Part shown: positions 50,864-64,000 of the stretch, in pieces
Numbering within the stretch: the first letter of the stretch is position 1
Layout of the letters: the number at the start of each line of letters is the position of its first letter
Assembly: GCF_000189635.1 (NCBI RefSeq)
Contig: NW_002476454.1
Span: forward strand, 496,001 to 560,000
DNA from: Tetrahymena thermophila SB210
Taxonomy: Eukaryota; Ciliophora; Oligohymenophorea; Hymenostomatida; Tetrahymenidae
Length of the DNA: 64,000 bases
Direction: 5' to 3'
The notes under the pieces: model-generated
Database searches by the model: none
What the model saw: only the letters and a program-made list of their open reading frames with translations
What the model was told of the DNA's origin: nothing
Position numbers and translations under genes: made by a program

Positions 50864-53800
50864 GTTCCTGCTTACAGAATTTTTTTTATGAAATATCTTC
50901 GTAAATTAATTTGGTTTTGCTAATTGAAATTTTTATCATATTTTGAAGCCTTTTGCAATTATTATCATAAAAATCATCTCCTTCTTTTTTCTACATACAA
51001 TTTAAAAAAAAAACAAAGCAAATAGATTATTTACATAATCTCTGCATATAATTCTACAAATATTTATTTGAATTTTCATATGATAACGAATATAATCAAA
51101 TCATTATTAAAGTTAAGGAATCTATAAGAGCATATAATTGAGCTAGAACAATTTTTTGTAAAAACATTTGATTTAATCTCTTCTCGCTTTCTTGCTCTCT
51201 TGAAAATGCATTAATTATACATAAGTATACACTTTACAGTTAATATGATTAGAATATTATCAAACGCTTTTAAGCATGGTAAATATATTTAGAATAATCC
51301 GATAATAAAAAAGCTTTTTATGTTACTTTAACATAACCTTCAATAATAAAAATATGAAAATGTGAGTGTTATTGCTTGAATCTTCTTTTTGAGTATTATA
51401 GCCATAAAAAATAAGAGAATGGGAGGGAGATAGTTGAATTTTCTTAACATATATTTGATTTTAATTAACAATATTTATCAAATAATAATATTAAATTTAT
51501 TGATTAAATTGTGACGTAATTATCCTCTCAAATTCATCTTTTAGTTTATCAATTTTGATGGAAATTATTTGTATCACCCTAATTTTTGTTAAAATAGCCA
51601 TGTATTTAAGAGCAATGTTTCCTTTTTAAGAAATAAAGAACTTTTTTTATTTTAGATCCATTATTAATTAATTAACATACTGTTTTTAAATATGTGTGTG
51701 TTATAGTTCTTACTTATATTTCCTTAAAATTTTAAATTGAGTTTTACTTTTATCTCTTCATAAGTTATTAAAATTTAGCATTCTGTATGCGTATCTTCAA
51801 AATTTCAATCAACATTTTATTATCTATAAAACTTTTATGCTGTAAAAATAAAATACTTTTAATAAATTAAATTTCCAACATAAATGACTTAATTTGATGT
51901 TTTTATTAAAATTAAAAAGATTTTATTTTTGTAAGCTTCAAATATAAGATAAATTAGCAAAATTCTTAATTATTTTCAAATAAATAAAAATGATCATATT
52001 TTTATGCTATCATTTATGTTTTAATTGATATGACCATCAATCATCATCGAAGCAAGCAGATTTAATTTAAAGGATTTAATATATTTATTTTTAGAGTTAA
52101 TCAAGATTGAATTTTGAAATACTCCTTATTTATTACACAAAAAATTCAAGTTTTGAAACCTCAATAAAAAACAGAAATGTGATAAAAATAAGATCATCAA
52201 AACAGTCTTAATTTTATTGCTCATAACCTGTAACGAAAATATTTAGGTAACTTAAATTGTTGCTATTTAGCAAAAGAGGATAAAAATGAATCTCTTAGTT
52301 GAAAAATATTTATTTTTCTATTTATATATTTATGATATCCCCTTCAAAGATCTTTGTAAATTTAGGGTTTAAAATAAGAAGAAATATTACTTTCAAATCA
52401 TAGGCCTTCCTAATTATTTAGCTTCTATACTGCTTAATGGCCATATTTAAATAAAGTTTTAAAATAATATTTAGTGTTTTCTAAATAAATATAAATGCTA
52501 AATTTGTAAAAATGTAGTTTTTCAATTTTTAAAACTGAAATAACGAGTAAAAACAGTTTGAATATAAGAATGTAATAAATTATATGTAAGCTATACTCAT
52601 TCTTTCTCTCTTTTTAATTTAAATTTTAATAACAAAATTTTACTAGCCGACCTTTAGCAATTCTTAAAATTAGCGAGATGATTTCCAATTACCTAATTAA
52701 TTTAATTAAACTCGTATAGCCAAATCATCAATCTATTTTTAAATTTTAGTAGTAAATTTATAAAAATATCTGGTAGTCTTAAAAATCGATGTTGAATATT
52801 TTCATAGAGAAAAACGTAAGCTTAAAAGGCTGATGCACTTCGTGATTAGATGCAATATTTTTAATTAAGAAATAAGAAAGTGAGAAAATAAATTGAAGTT
52901 ATTTATTTGAAACTAATTTATTTGCATTCAAAAATAAATATAAAATTATGACAAAATTCAAAACTTTCTCAATAAAGATTAGTCATTTATAGAAAAAAAT
53001 TAAAAATGTTGTAAAAATGAATGATTTCTAACTAAATTTTTTTTGTATACCTACTTACCAAACTCAGAAAATTTAAAATTGACACCTAAAAAAATATATT
53101 AAAAACACTTTGATTTCAATATCACACCTTTTAGGATTTTATGGCAATTAGAGAGTAGCTTTATACAGCTAATGATTAATTTTTGTTTCAAAAGATATTT
53201 ATTTAAAATTTTTCCAGAGAAATTTAACTCTGTGTAATCAATATCTTTTATTTTCTGAATTTTTATTAAACAAATTTCTTCAAAAGCAAATTATTCAAAT
53301 TAGAGCATAATTTTCATTTGTAGACTTTCAAACAGGAAGATAACACAATTAAGATAATTAGATTTTCTGATCTTTTAAAAGGTAGTAGGGAAAACTCACT
53401 CAAAGAGATTATCTATTAATTATGTTTTTTGAAAAAAAATATCTGATTTAAATTTTTAAATCTCTAAAATGGGAACATGATAGTTGATATATTTTTTTTT
53501 AAAATTCATACTTTAATCCAATTTAATTAAAATTAGAAATCTTCTAAGCATCTACTAAATATTTAGAGGTAAAACATAATTAAAATCAAGTAAATAAGTA
53601 CACACAAAAGTGAGTAAATTAAAAAAAAATAAAAAGAATACTTGTTAATTTAAACGGTTTTTAATTTGACAAAGATAATAGTAATAAGTTATTTGATGAT
53701 AAAAATTACAAATTAATAATTATTTTTTAACAACTTTTTGAAATTAAAAATAAAATTTTTTTCATTATTTCTCAATAGATTAAATTAATTTTCAAATATT

Positions 53801-54573
53801 TTAAGTACAAATAAAAAAATTACAAATAGATCAGCTCTTGGCTTATGTTCATTAATTTTGAAACAAATTTTGTAAGTTCAGATTTTTAATTTTATTTTGA
53901 AAGTATTTTTTTGCACATCAACTATTTCTTAAATATTATTAATCTAATTCTCAATACTTTAGAGTTCAAATAAATATAAAATAACCAAATTAAGTAAAAA
54001 TCTAAATCTGATATATTTTGATTAAAAATTATTTTATTAGTTCTAATTAAATTAAATTTTTATGAAAATTAAATTATTGGATAAAGAAAGAATAAGTATA
54101 TAAAATATTGATAATAAATTAATTATTAATAAAATTATTCTATTCCAATAGAATTTACTTAAGTAAGTAAGCTTGAGAGATCGAATGGAATATATTAAAT
54201 TTAATAATGTAAGATTAAATTTTGAAAAATTATTTAATATAAGTAAAAGACAGTAATAAAAAATTTACCTAAAATGTTAGTAATAGAAACACTTTTATAG
54301 GAATTTATTTTTTTGATTTACATAATTTAGCAATGCAAATTTTGATTTACTTAATTTATAAAAGTATATTTATTACATTTTTTTTATATTCTTAGTACAT
54401 CTTCTAAAAAAATATAAAATTAAAAGATTTTATGTAAAATTAAATAAGCTGTTTGCAATAAATTAAATTACTCATTTTTAATAAACCTTAACAAAATAAT
54501 AAAAAGGAACAAATAAAATAAATACTTAAATAATCTCACAAAAAAGAATCTAATTATTAAAAAGAAGTCTATA

Positions 54574-56139
54574 ATGGTATAACTGGAAAGTAAAGATATT
54601 TAGGTAAACCTATAATAAAATGAATGTGTAAATAAGCAAATTTTGAATACTTCGATAGAAAATTTATCTAAAATAAACGAGCTAAAATCTATAATAATAA
54701 AAAATAAATTATCAAATTATATTAAGACTGAACCTGACTAATCCTCATAAATTTCTAGCCCAGAAAAAACCAATAAATATTCCATAAAATATCGTCGCAA
54801 CAGTTCTATAATTTAGTAGAAAAATGGGAGACTTTTAAGCGAATCTTCAAGGTACAATCAGAAAATCTAAACCAAAAATAAAAGCCTGCTTTCTTCTCCT
54901 ACTTCTCCTCAGATGAAGAACAAAAGAAATTTTTAAAGTAGAACTAACTAAAACTAGGTCTAAGAAGAGTTAAATGCTTCTTTTATAGTTATATAAAAAG
55001 GAATTTAGTAGCCTAGGGTAAGGACATCTTTACCATCTTGTCTTTCATCCTATTAAAAATAAAACAAGTAAAATTAATAAACCCATGAAAGTATTAAAAC
55101 AGATTAATAAGCTTCTGAAAGTATAAATTCTAATTAGTAAGGAATGAGAATTAGAAAGATAGTTGTTAGCTAGAAAAAGATGAATTAGCCATTTCAAAGA
55201 AATTTAGAGAGAGATAGTGAAATGTCAAGTACATATCGCTCTTTATCTAGGTGCTAATCGAAATCTTAAGGTGTAGTTTATCAAAACTAAAGCGTCTTCC
55301 CATCAATATAAAATAAAAAAGATATAAACCTTCAATTAATAAGCTAAACTATGGATTGCTAGCTTTAATCAAATGCTTTATGTCAATAACTAGCTAGTTA
55401 ACCCAAAAATAAAATTATTTTAACCTGCCCTGATGCAAGAGTGAGGAATAAAAATAATCTTTATTACCATTAACAAGTGAGAGAACAAATATCACAATAA
55501 AACCCCTTTGCTTAACTAGACTCATAAAAAAAGATTAAAACAGAAAATCAATATCTTGACAGCAGTAAGAGTGAGGGCGAGTAAAACAGTTTTTCTTGTC
55601 TAGAAACTTGCTATGACATTACCCAAACAACAACCACAACAGCAACTACAAAACTATAAAATAATTCTAGTATTCAATAATTTTAAGCTCCAGATTAACT
55701 TACAAAAAACAAAAAAATAATTGAAGATTGTAATCTAATTTAAAAATAAGAAGAAAATAATTAAATACATGAAATAGAATGTAACATAAATTCAGAGTAT
55801 TAAGCATTAAATTAAAATAGATATTTACCAAAAATGTATAAATACCAAAGCATAAAACTAAAGCAATCTATTAAAAATAATTAAAAAATCTTAGAAACTC
55901 CACCTAAAATTGATAGGCTTGCTTAAAAAATGAAAGTGCTTTCAGTTTACAATTACAACAAAGCGATTCGTACCTCTTATTCACCTGACAGTATATAAGA
56001 TATAAGTAACTTTTACTAAGAGGCCAAATCAATTATTTCAAGACAAAACTATTCTAATTTAATACAAGGTGACAAAAACAGCTTTACAATAAAAGTCACT
56101 GCTCCATCTCTTTAATAAAATTAAGATGAGAATATTTGA
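54574..56139 (+). CDS. Hypothetical basic Ser/Asn/Gln-rich protein 1
   Basis: A single exon of 521 codons runs from ATG 54574 to TGA 56137-56139. TAA/TAG serve as Gln at more than 60 sites, and the frame is never broken. The protein is basic and apparently disordered, rich in Ser, Asn, Gln, Lys and Arg, with a P-T-S-P-Q patch and a short T-Q-T-T-T-T-T-A-T-T tract at about 55625. The C-terminal 120 residues look more ordered (Y-L-P-K-M-Y-K-Y-Q-S-I-K-L-K and K-M-K-V-L-S-V-Y-N-Y-N-K). There are no membrane segments and no catalytic motif. It is the first of four co-oriented genes of similar composition. Function unknown. Confidence 0.78.
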
Positions 56140-57388
56140 CTTAAATTATAAAAGTTTCAAATCAATATTACCAAAATATTTTTCGGTAAGAAGTAAATGG
56201 ATAATAAATACTTGAGGAACAAAAAGTTTTGCTAATTTTAGAACAGAAAAGATATTTTCACAAAATATTTAGATAGATTTTATTTTGTAAATAAATAAGT
56301 CAATCAAGATAAAAATTAATAATCAAAATTTGTTTAAAAAATTTTTCTAAAGAAATTTTAATAAAAAATATTTGTATTATAAATTAAAATAATTGTTTAA
56401 CAAATTTGTAAAATTAAATTTATATTAAAATGTTATTATATAAAATTAATAATAAACTTTGTATTAAAATAATATTTTAATTTCAGTTAAAATGATAGAA
56501 ATTTTACTAAATCAGAATGAGAATTTTTATAAAAAAACCAATAATAAATAATAGTAAATAGTAAAAAAATGATCTAATTTTAGAATTAAAAATGAGGATC
56601 ATATTTTACTTTTTTTATTAAACTTTTAATTGGAAGAATTTCATATTGATACATTATAAGATATAAATAGAGCTAAATATCTCCAATAAAATAAGATTTA
56701 TTTTATTGGATATATTTTAAAGTTATTTATTGTAAATGAATCCCTCTTCAAATAATTTAGTCTATAAAACAAACTTAGAGGATCTTGGAAAAAAATAAAA
56801 TAAGAGAGAAATTTTATTTAGTATAAAAGAATTTACACTAAGTGCTACGCAGCTGATTTTAAGTTAAGCATTCAGTGCATATACAATTTAACCTTACATT
56901 AAATTGAATAGATTAAAAGCTTGAAATCAAAATTAAAATAAAACAATAGTCAAAATATAGCTTCACATAAAGACTAAAAGTTTAATTTATGATAGATTAT
57001 TCATATTAATTATCCCAATATTTTTTAATATTATTTCATTTTTGAAAATAAATTTATCATAGATTTTTAATACACCTTTTCTGGTTTTATAAATAGATAA
57101 AAAACTTTTAAGTATAGTAGAGAGCTTAAGTAACAAATTTAGTTTACTTTTTTTTTTAAATAAAAGATTTCATCACTTGCTTCAAATTAAATAATTTTGA
57201 TTAGATTCTATTATTGGCTATAAAGCTTTATTACTTTTCGTAAATTAAGATTTTATGAAGGTTTATTACTTTGAATTTTAATTAAAAATTCAGAAACCTA
57301 AATAATAAATAAAGGATTCATTTAAATTGCGAAACAATATAATATCAAACAATCAAATAATTAATTAAAAGTTATTGATAGGTTAAAA
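56140..57388. other. AT-rich spacer
   Basis: Between hypothetical proteins 1 and 2. A CTCCAATAAAATAAG...ATTTTATTGGA near-palindrome at about 56680-56710 could form a hairpin. No exon is supported. Confidence 0.55.
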
Positions 57389-58825
57389 ATGATTTAAAAC
57401 CAAGAATAAAGTTTACCTATTTATTTAGATAATATGAATGTCAATTAAGAGTTTTTACAGTCAAACAGAAAAACTACTTTAAATTAACAATCAATGAGAT
57501 AGAGAAATGCTACTGTCAATATATCAAACAGTTTTCATTAGGATCTGATAACTAATGAATCAGAGGGTGATCTTCTGCTTAACTACAGTGATATTCAGCA
57601 AAATATTTTAAAAGATTTTAAAAGTAGGAGTAGAAACTACTCTGAGTTGAGATAAAGTGTCTTAAATTCAAATGAAAATAATCCTAATGCATAAAGCAAG
57701 TTTTTAACAAGGGCTTTCTATTCTAAATAAAGAGTTTTAAAGTATTAGAATAGGAGCAATGAAACTACACATCTATCATATACTCCTTAAAAATAATAAA
57801 ATATAAATGTTAGCACTGATGCAGCAGTAAATTTTTAGAGATAAATAATCAGAAGAACCGCAACTGCTTCTCACCCTTCTGATATACGATTCATCAATTA
57901 TAGAGATGATGTAAGCAGCTCTAGAGGAAGATTTTAAACCAACTATTCACTAAATAAAATAAAAAGTTCTATGAAACAAACCAAAGAAACCTAGAGACAA
58001 AGAATGTATACACTTTAAGATACTTTTGTTTTAGAAGGTAGAAATGCAGGAATAGAAAGATCTTTAGATTAATCAACCATTTTAAATTAGTTACCATTTA
58101 ATAATAGTAAATATGAAAAAGATTAAGGAAAGAAAAAGAAAGTAATATATAGTAAAAAATCTACTTCACCCTTAAACAACTGTAATGATAACATTAATGC
58201 TATAGAAAAATCAAAATTGTATGAAAAATAAGATTTTTTGTTAAAAGAATTAGTTAATAGCAGCCAAGATTACCATTAATTATCAGCTGTCATATAAAAT
58301 GAAAGTCAAAATATAAAAAAATCTTAAATTGTATCTCCTAGAATATTAGAAATCGAAACTCCATCTTTTAAATAGCAGTAACTCTCACCGATCATGTTTG
58401 AAAATCATCATTAAAAATTCAGACCACGCAAGTTAGCTGCTAGCCCATATAGTAGATAAAATACCAAATAGAGGAATGATTCTTAAAATAATTTGCAAAG
58501 TAATTACCAATAAAATTATTTATCATTATTTCCTCTTAAAGATTCTAAATTTCCAGATTCTTAAACAAAAGATTGTAAAAACCAATTAAATAATAGCCAT
58601 CAAAATACTGATTAGAATGTAAACTAACAGTAATAAAACTTGTAATATTTTCCCTACAAAAAAATAAATCCAAAATTTGAGTTCCTTCATATGAGCTAAC
58701 TTAACAATGAAACTGCTGTAACATAAGCTCCTTATTTCTAAAGAACAGAAATCCTAAATTAATTTTACCCAAAGGTATTTCCTAGTAAAAAATTAAAACC
58801 AATAAAAATATACGAAATATATTGA
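57389..58825 (+). CDS. Hypothetical basic Ser/Asn/Gln-rich protein 2
   Basis: An unbroken frame of 478 codons runs from ATG 57389 to TGA 58823-58825, using TAA/TAG for Gln. It is rich in Ser, Asn, Gln and Arg, with many S-R/R-N patches that could be phosphorylation sites. A Tyr/Phe-Pro-rich C-terminus includes Y-F-P-Y-K-K-I-N-P-K-F-E-F and ends with a basic K-K-L-K-P-I-K-I-Y. No known domain, signal peptide or membrane helix is visible. Spacing and orientation match the neighbours on both sides, but no shared motif long enough to prove paralogy was seen by eye. Confidence 0.77.
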
Positions 58826-59639
58826 ATTTATAGTAAAGTATTAACAAAAATAACAAAATAAACAAATTATAAAAACCAAATCATAACAAAATTTAAAAAA
58901 ACAAACATATTTAATCGACATAACAAAGCATATATAAATAAGTTTATTAAATTGTATATAATTTATAAAAAAGGTAATATATTTATTCCTTAATATTTCT
59001 AATTTAATTAAATTTAAAATATCTTATTTGTTGAATAAGTAAAGCTAAATTTTATTTCATCTGGAAATCAAATATAAAACTGATTATTTTAATAAATATT
59101 TTATTTAAAAAAGAAAATTTTATTCATTAAATTTATTATGTTAAAAATAAATAAATTAGATTTTAAATTTTCAATTCCCATATTGTCAAGTCTAAGGAAA
59201 TAATAAAAAATAGTATTTAAGAGAAGATAGTGATGATTTATGACTTACTTTATTTATATATTAGATCAGTTAGATTTATAAATATAAAAAATATTTTTAG
59301 ACTTTTATTAAAAATGTATTTTAAATTTGTACCGAAAAGTAAGTATTTGAGAGTATTTTAGTGGATTAATTAAGTAAGTAAATAACCTTAAAATAATATA
59401 AAAAAAGGGCTAATTAGAACCATTAATTTAATTACTTTTTGTATTTTCTTTACAAATATTGTGATAAGTATTTTCCAACTTTACTTTTTTTATCTATATT
59501 ACATAAAAATTAAATGAAATTAGAAAATAATCTTCACTTACAATAAAAGTGTTAACAAAAATATAAATATATATTACACTCCTAAATAATTTCAATTAAG
59601 AAATATCATATATATCAATCAATTAAGATATTCTTTTCT
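58826..59639. other. AT-rich spacer
   Basis: Spacer between hypothetical proteins 2 and 3; no exon is supported. Confidence 0.55.
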
Positions 59640-60719
59640 ATGAAACAAAATGTTGAACTTAACGGCTCTATTGAAAATAAATCTCTAATTAAAATTGTAC
59701 CATACATTCCATTAACTAATTTTAACAAATCTATGAAATCTTAGATAGCTCAAATGTATTTGAGCCACTTTGGAGGTTCTTCTAATTTAAATAGGCCAAG
59801 TACAATTAATACTACTGATAATAGGACAAAAAGAAATTAATCATAAGAAATATAAAAAAATAGAAAATCAGAACCTTTAATTAATCTTGCTCATGAGAAA
59901 AAAAATTTTTTAGATGAAGAATATCCTTCGATTGTACTCCATCCTCGAGAAAATAGGTACATGTTTGAGAGAATTAAAAAGAATAATATAAATTGTAATT
60001 AGTAAAATCCATAATTCAGATGTTAGTCAGCTTAAAAAGAAAGCAAAAGGAGTATGAGCTTTGGCAGTATGATTGGAATTAATCAGAGTACAGCATATAA
60101 TACCAATTTTAGCAATTCAACTCTATATAAAGAGTCAACTCCAACAACCAATCACTCTAACTATTCTGATAGCCTGTAAATTTCACCTTTAAAAAAAGCT
60201 AAGAAAGTTATAATAAGCTATAAATCTGGAAGATCTTTATCTAAATCTTAGTCTTCTTTTAGTGAACTATCTCAAAAAGTGATAAAAGACATAAATTTAA
60301 AAAAATAAATGGATTGTTGGGTCAAATAGAATAGTTCACCATATATTGAATATTAAAACACAAACTAACTATTAACCTATACAAAGAATTCCCACTTTAC
60401 AAATATTGTTCTAAAATAAAGTATGGCTGCTGCTTCGAGCATAAATGTAGCTCCAATAGTTACAACAAGATCATCTAACTAAGGAATAAATCCTTTACAA
60501 CTCCAGCAAGAATAGTAAGAATAAACAAAGTAAAATTCGTAAAATAAATAATTAAATCAATAGCAGTAACAGAATCTTATTAAAAACTTACAACATTTAA
60601 AATAATAATAAAAAACAAATGATTAATAAAAAGAATAGATTTATTATCCCATATAGCCGTTTTAATCAAAATTTAAGATTATACATTAAAAAAAAGTGCT
60701 TGTAAAAGATGTTTTCTGA
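59640..60719 (+). CDS. Hypothetical basic Ser-rich protein 3
   Basis: A single exon of 359 codons runs from ATG 59640 to TGA 60717-60719. The N-terminal 45 residues look ordered (L-I-K-I-V-P-Y-I-P-L-T-N-F-N-K-S). A central Ser/Lys-rich region includes K-K-V-I-I-S-Y-K-S-G-R-S-L-S-K-S. Near 60500-60620 there is a dense Gln tract coded by mixed TAA, TAG, CAA and CAG. The C-terminus is short and basic. No recognised domain. Gene order, strand, size and composition tie it to the group at 54.6-63.5 kb. Confidence 0.77.
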
Positions 60720-61039
60720 AAATGCAAAATATTAATATTATCTATTTTGATTTAATTTTTTAAATCTAACAAAGTAATTTAAATAATTTTTGGTAAAATA
60801 ATAAATATTTTTAAACAAAAATAAATTTTAGGTTACAAATAAAAATAGATAGATAGATTAATCAATTTTTAATTATAAAATTAAACAAAATTATCATAGT
60901 TTATTTTAGTTGTTTATTTACATTAACAAATTAAATCTTAAATGACTTATTTTAAAAATTAAAATAATAAACTATTTAAAAATAATTTAATTTACATTAA
61001 ATATTTTGTTTTTTGTTTTTTCAGCTTTATTAAAAATAA
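60720..61039. other. AT-rich spacer
   Basis: Short spacer between hypothetical proteins 3 and 4, with a small GATAGATAGA run near 60848. No exon is supported. Confidence 0.55.
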
Positions 61040-63523
61040 ATGAAGAACATAATGTTAGATTAAATAAAAAATACATGGCTAAAATACATTTGGATTACTT
61101 TGGTTTGCATTTTTCTCTTGATTGAATAATATAGTCCACAAAATTTAATTATTAAAATATTAGGATCTGTATTATCTAAAAATCTTTGATTTTATCTTAT
61201 TACAAATAAGATGTATAAGAAAGAATTAATAGAAGTAAAAAAAAGAGTTATCAAGATAATTTATTTGCAATTTTAAATAAAGGTTTTTTAACTAACTCAC
61301 TTTTCTATATATCTCATGAAGGTTTAAAATCTATTTACTGCAATCAGAAGTGAGTTTATAGAAAAATCTGATTGCAGAGCAAAAGAAAATAATATTTCAT
61401 AGCCAGATGATTTTAAGCCTCCGCTCTCACCATTAAGAGATAAGCCTGAAAATAATCCATTTCTAAAAAATTATAATAAAAATAAAACTTTTGTAAACTC
61501 ACAAAGACAAGCAAAAAGATTTTCACCTATCTTCAGAAAAAGAACACAGCAGGAGGATTAAAATGAAACTTTTCAATAAAAAGCAAATCTCACAAGCACT
61601 TAATTAGTTAGTAAGTAGCAGGAATTAGTATAAGCTAAAAAGTAGGCTTAAAAAGTAAAGGTGAATTTAGAAGATAGTGATTTTTTCAAGTTTATTGAAA
61701 TTAAACAAATTTCTCCTTTGAAAATGGGTAAATCGCGTAAAGACTATAATGTAACCTAATATAATGGGCTGAATTAATCAAAGATATTTAATGAGATAAA
61801 TAAATATAGTTAAGACATCCAAGGGATATCTCTAACTCAAAATATTATTCCATCAGACGATGCTGAAACACACATGAGTACAATACATTCCTAATAAGAG
61901 TAGTCTGATTAAAAGACAGCTACTGAAATTTAGCTTAATTTAAATAAAAATATTAATGGAGATATATCTAACCTATTAAATTAATAGAATGGGAACAACT
62001 ATGAATAAATTTTTTCGAGATAATCTACAGCAACTTAAGCTACTCAAAAAATATTTAACTTAAATTATGATCTTTCGTTAAGTAGCTCTTAAGAAAATAA
62101 TTCATCATGTAAGAGAAAATTCTCTCATAAGCTATCATTGACGAATGAATCACCTATAGATATAAATAAATCTGAAGAAGGAGATAAGCACTATTTTAAT
62201 TAGACATCACCATTTTACTGTGGTTTTTCATTGGATAGCTAGAATTAATTAAGTTCTTCATAAGTAAATAGTAGTACACTTATTCCAATATCGAATACTT
62301 TAGTTAAAGAATAATTACTAGGTTCAAATACTTAAGATTTTAATGGTAGTATAACAGAATACTAAGATATAGATATCGAGGCTTAGACATTTGATGGAAT
62401 TTCATATTACAAGGAAAGAATTAATAGAGAAGCTAATAGCAAAAATAAAAAAATAATTTTAAGTAGACTCAAAATAAAAAATAATACAACAGAGAAATAT
62501 AAAAATAATACATTAGAAGATAACTAAGAAGAAAAAGAATATACAGAATCAAACAGAGATTAAAGAGTCTTTAGATAAATTCCATTAATAAAAAACCATT
62601 AATAGAATATTTTATAATTTAGGAAAAGAAAAATAGAGTTCCCACATAAAAGAGGAGTATCTGCTTAAGAATCTCAGTATAATCCTTATTTACCAAACAA
62701 CCCTTTCAATTAATTAAAATCTTATGTGTAAAGCACTTGTGAAAAAATATCAGAAAAAAGATAGTTATCTTTGAATACATCATTTAATATAGATTTTTTA
62801 TAATGTAATGATAAATTAAATATTGGCAGTAGCCAGTCAAGTTAAAATAAACACATATAATTTGATTCTGACTGCTATAATTTTAGTATAGGCAATACCA
62901 TTTCAAGTCAGCAAGGTTCGTAAAACGGTAATCAGTAGTAAAGTAAACAATCCCCCAAAGGACACATTTTTACAAGTTGCAGAAAACGAGTTTAAAGTGT
63001 TTAAGAGGATTTTTAGAAAACAATAGGATTAAAAGGCGAAGATTTTTTATATATATAGTCATTATAATAATATCCTTTTACATCTAAGAATTCATCTTCT
63101 AAATAAAATATATTTTATGATACTACCACAAAAAACCAAGTTTTATTAGACTAAGGCTTGGTTCCGAGCTTCTATGATTATAAAAACTATGAAACCACCT
63201 TAGCTCCAATGACAGTTAGCTTTTATGATAACAATTTTCAATCTCCTAAAAACCCAAAATCTAAATTCTAGAACTAATAAAATTAGACTGAAAAATATTA
63301 TAGTGGAGCAGGATTGTGCTAACCAGTCTCACCATAAAAAATGAATCCACCTCCTTCATATTTAATTCTAAAAGATTTTGTACAAAAAAGATAAAAACCT
63401 GATAAAACTTATAACCAAATTATTGGTAATTCCAAGACAGAAAAGCCAAAAAGAATTCCAAGTGATCAATTTTCTCCTTAAAAAATTATATAAATAAATT
63501 CTCTAGCATTAGAATTCAAATGA
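61040..63523 (+). CDS. Hypothetical Ser/Asn/Gln-rich protein 4, possibly membrane-anchored
   Basis: The long frame is certain from about 61316 to TGA 63521-63523 (735 codons). Upstream there are two options. ATG 61040 begins 43 codons containing a strong hydrophobic helix (W-I-T-L-V-C-I-F-L-L-I), then a GT at 61169 that can splice in phase 0 to an AG before 61277 or 61322. Otherwise, the gene starts at ATG 61211 or 61316. I prefer the spliced form, which gives a signal-anchored protein. The body is Ser/Asn/Gln/Lys-rich and disordered, with Pro patches (P-P-L-S-P-L-R-D-K-P). The Tyr/Pro-rich C-terminal 130 residues include S-F-Y-D-Y-K-N-Y-E-T-T-L-A-P-M-T-V. Unknown family; the last member of the four-gene group. 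Confidence 0.72.
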
Positions 63524-64000
63524 AATAGCAACCTGTAGATACATTATTCAACTATTAATATATTATAGTATATCATAAAATTTATTTAAAATTAACATAC
63601 AAAACCAATTAAAAGTTAATACATACTTACTTCATTTATATATTAAATTAAAATAAAACAGAAATACCAAAGCGAAATAAAAAAACAATAAACTTTTTAA
63701 GAATTAATTAATATCTAAGTAAATATACTATATTCTCACTAATTTAAGTATTTGAAAAGCATTTTTTTTTTTTCCTTGTTTTAATACCTTTTTAAAAAGT
63801 TCTTTGTAGATGTTTCATAAATAAAAATCCAAATATTTATTACAGTATATTTTTACTTTTGTATTTTCATCATAATTTCGGTATTATAACATTAAAAAAC
63901 CAAAAAAATAAATCAATTTATAATTCAAACATAAAAAATGAATAATTTCAATAATTAAAATTTAAAATAAATATTGATGTTTAAATTTCTTGATATAAAT
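63524..64000. other. AT-rich end of window
   Basis: A/T-rich sequence downstream of the last gene. It shows no start of another gene that I can support. Confidence 0.5.

Larger units (their letters stand above)
48369..54573. other. 6.2-kb gene-poor AT-rich region
   Basis: No spliced or unspliced gene is supported on either strand. It contains a diverged 40-nt direct repeat (50578-50617 and 50824-50863), short AATC/TTGA runs at 49402-49425 and 49535-49552, and an isolated 74-codon frame at 49101 that I do not trust. Confidence 0.5.

Overview
The window looks like macronuclear-type DNA of an oligohymenophorean ciliate, most likely Tetrahymena or a close relative. It is extremely AT-rich. Long protein frames run through many TAA and TAG codons, which sit where glutamine is expected, and every convincing gene ends at TGA. 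Genes are split by AT-rich GT-AG introns of about 37-280 nt and separated by nearly pure A/T spacers. Standard-code ORFs therefore break the real genes, and I rebuilt the genes by hand using TGA as the only stop.

Left part (1-24.5 kb, all plus strand): the tail of a Lys/Glu-rich protein; a large WD40/coiled-coil protein that probably carries a degenerate V8-protease-like head (1905-6560); a six-helix membrane protein (7510-8274); a 545-aa MGN-starting, possibly myristoylated acidic protein (9213-10850); a poorly resolved gene (12717-14121) and further coding fragments (14.5-15.5 kb); and a 2681-aa cysteine-rich surface protein (15927-24524) with a GPS motif and polycystin-1/REJ-like layout.

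Middle (25-42 kb): a RING/TRAF-type zinc-finger protein (+); a Rab2-like GTPase with a non-canonical G4 motif (-); a dynein light intermediate chain (-); CFAP100/CCDC37, a ciliary inner-arm factor (+); a 200-aa membrane protein (+) whose 3' end overlaps a CTD-type (SCP/NIF) phosphatase gene (-); and a large coiled-coil protein (-). Dynein LIC, CFAP100 and the coiled-coil gene make a loose cilium/motor neighbourhood, but nothing shows they are co-regulated.

Right part (42-64 kb): two gene-poor spacers (42-46 and 48.4-54.6 kb) flank a 764-aa Gln/Asn-rich protein (-). Four co-oriented genes for basic Ser/Asn/Gln-rich proteins of unknown function follow (54.6-63.5 kb). I saw no rRNA, tRNA, CRISPR array or transposase gene. 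No clearly new multi-gene system is visible. The best leads are the GPS receptor, the WD40/protease-like fusion, the unusual RING and Rab proteins, a C-depleted G-rich block in the 42-46 kb spacer and the convergent gene overlap.
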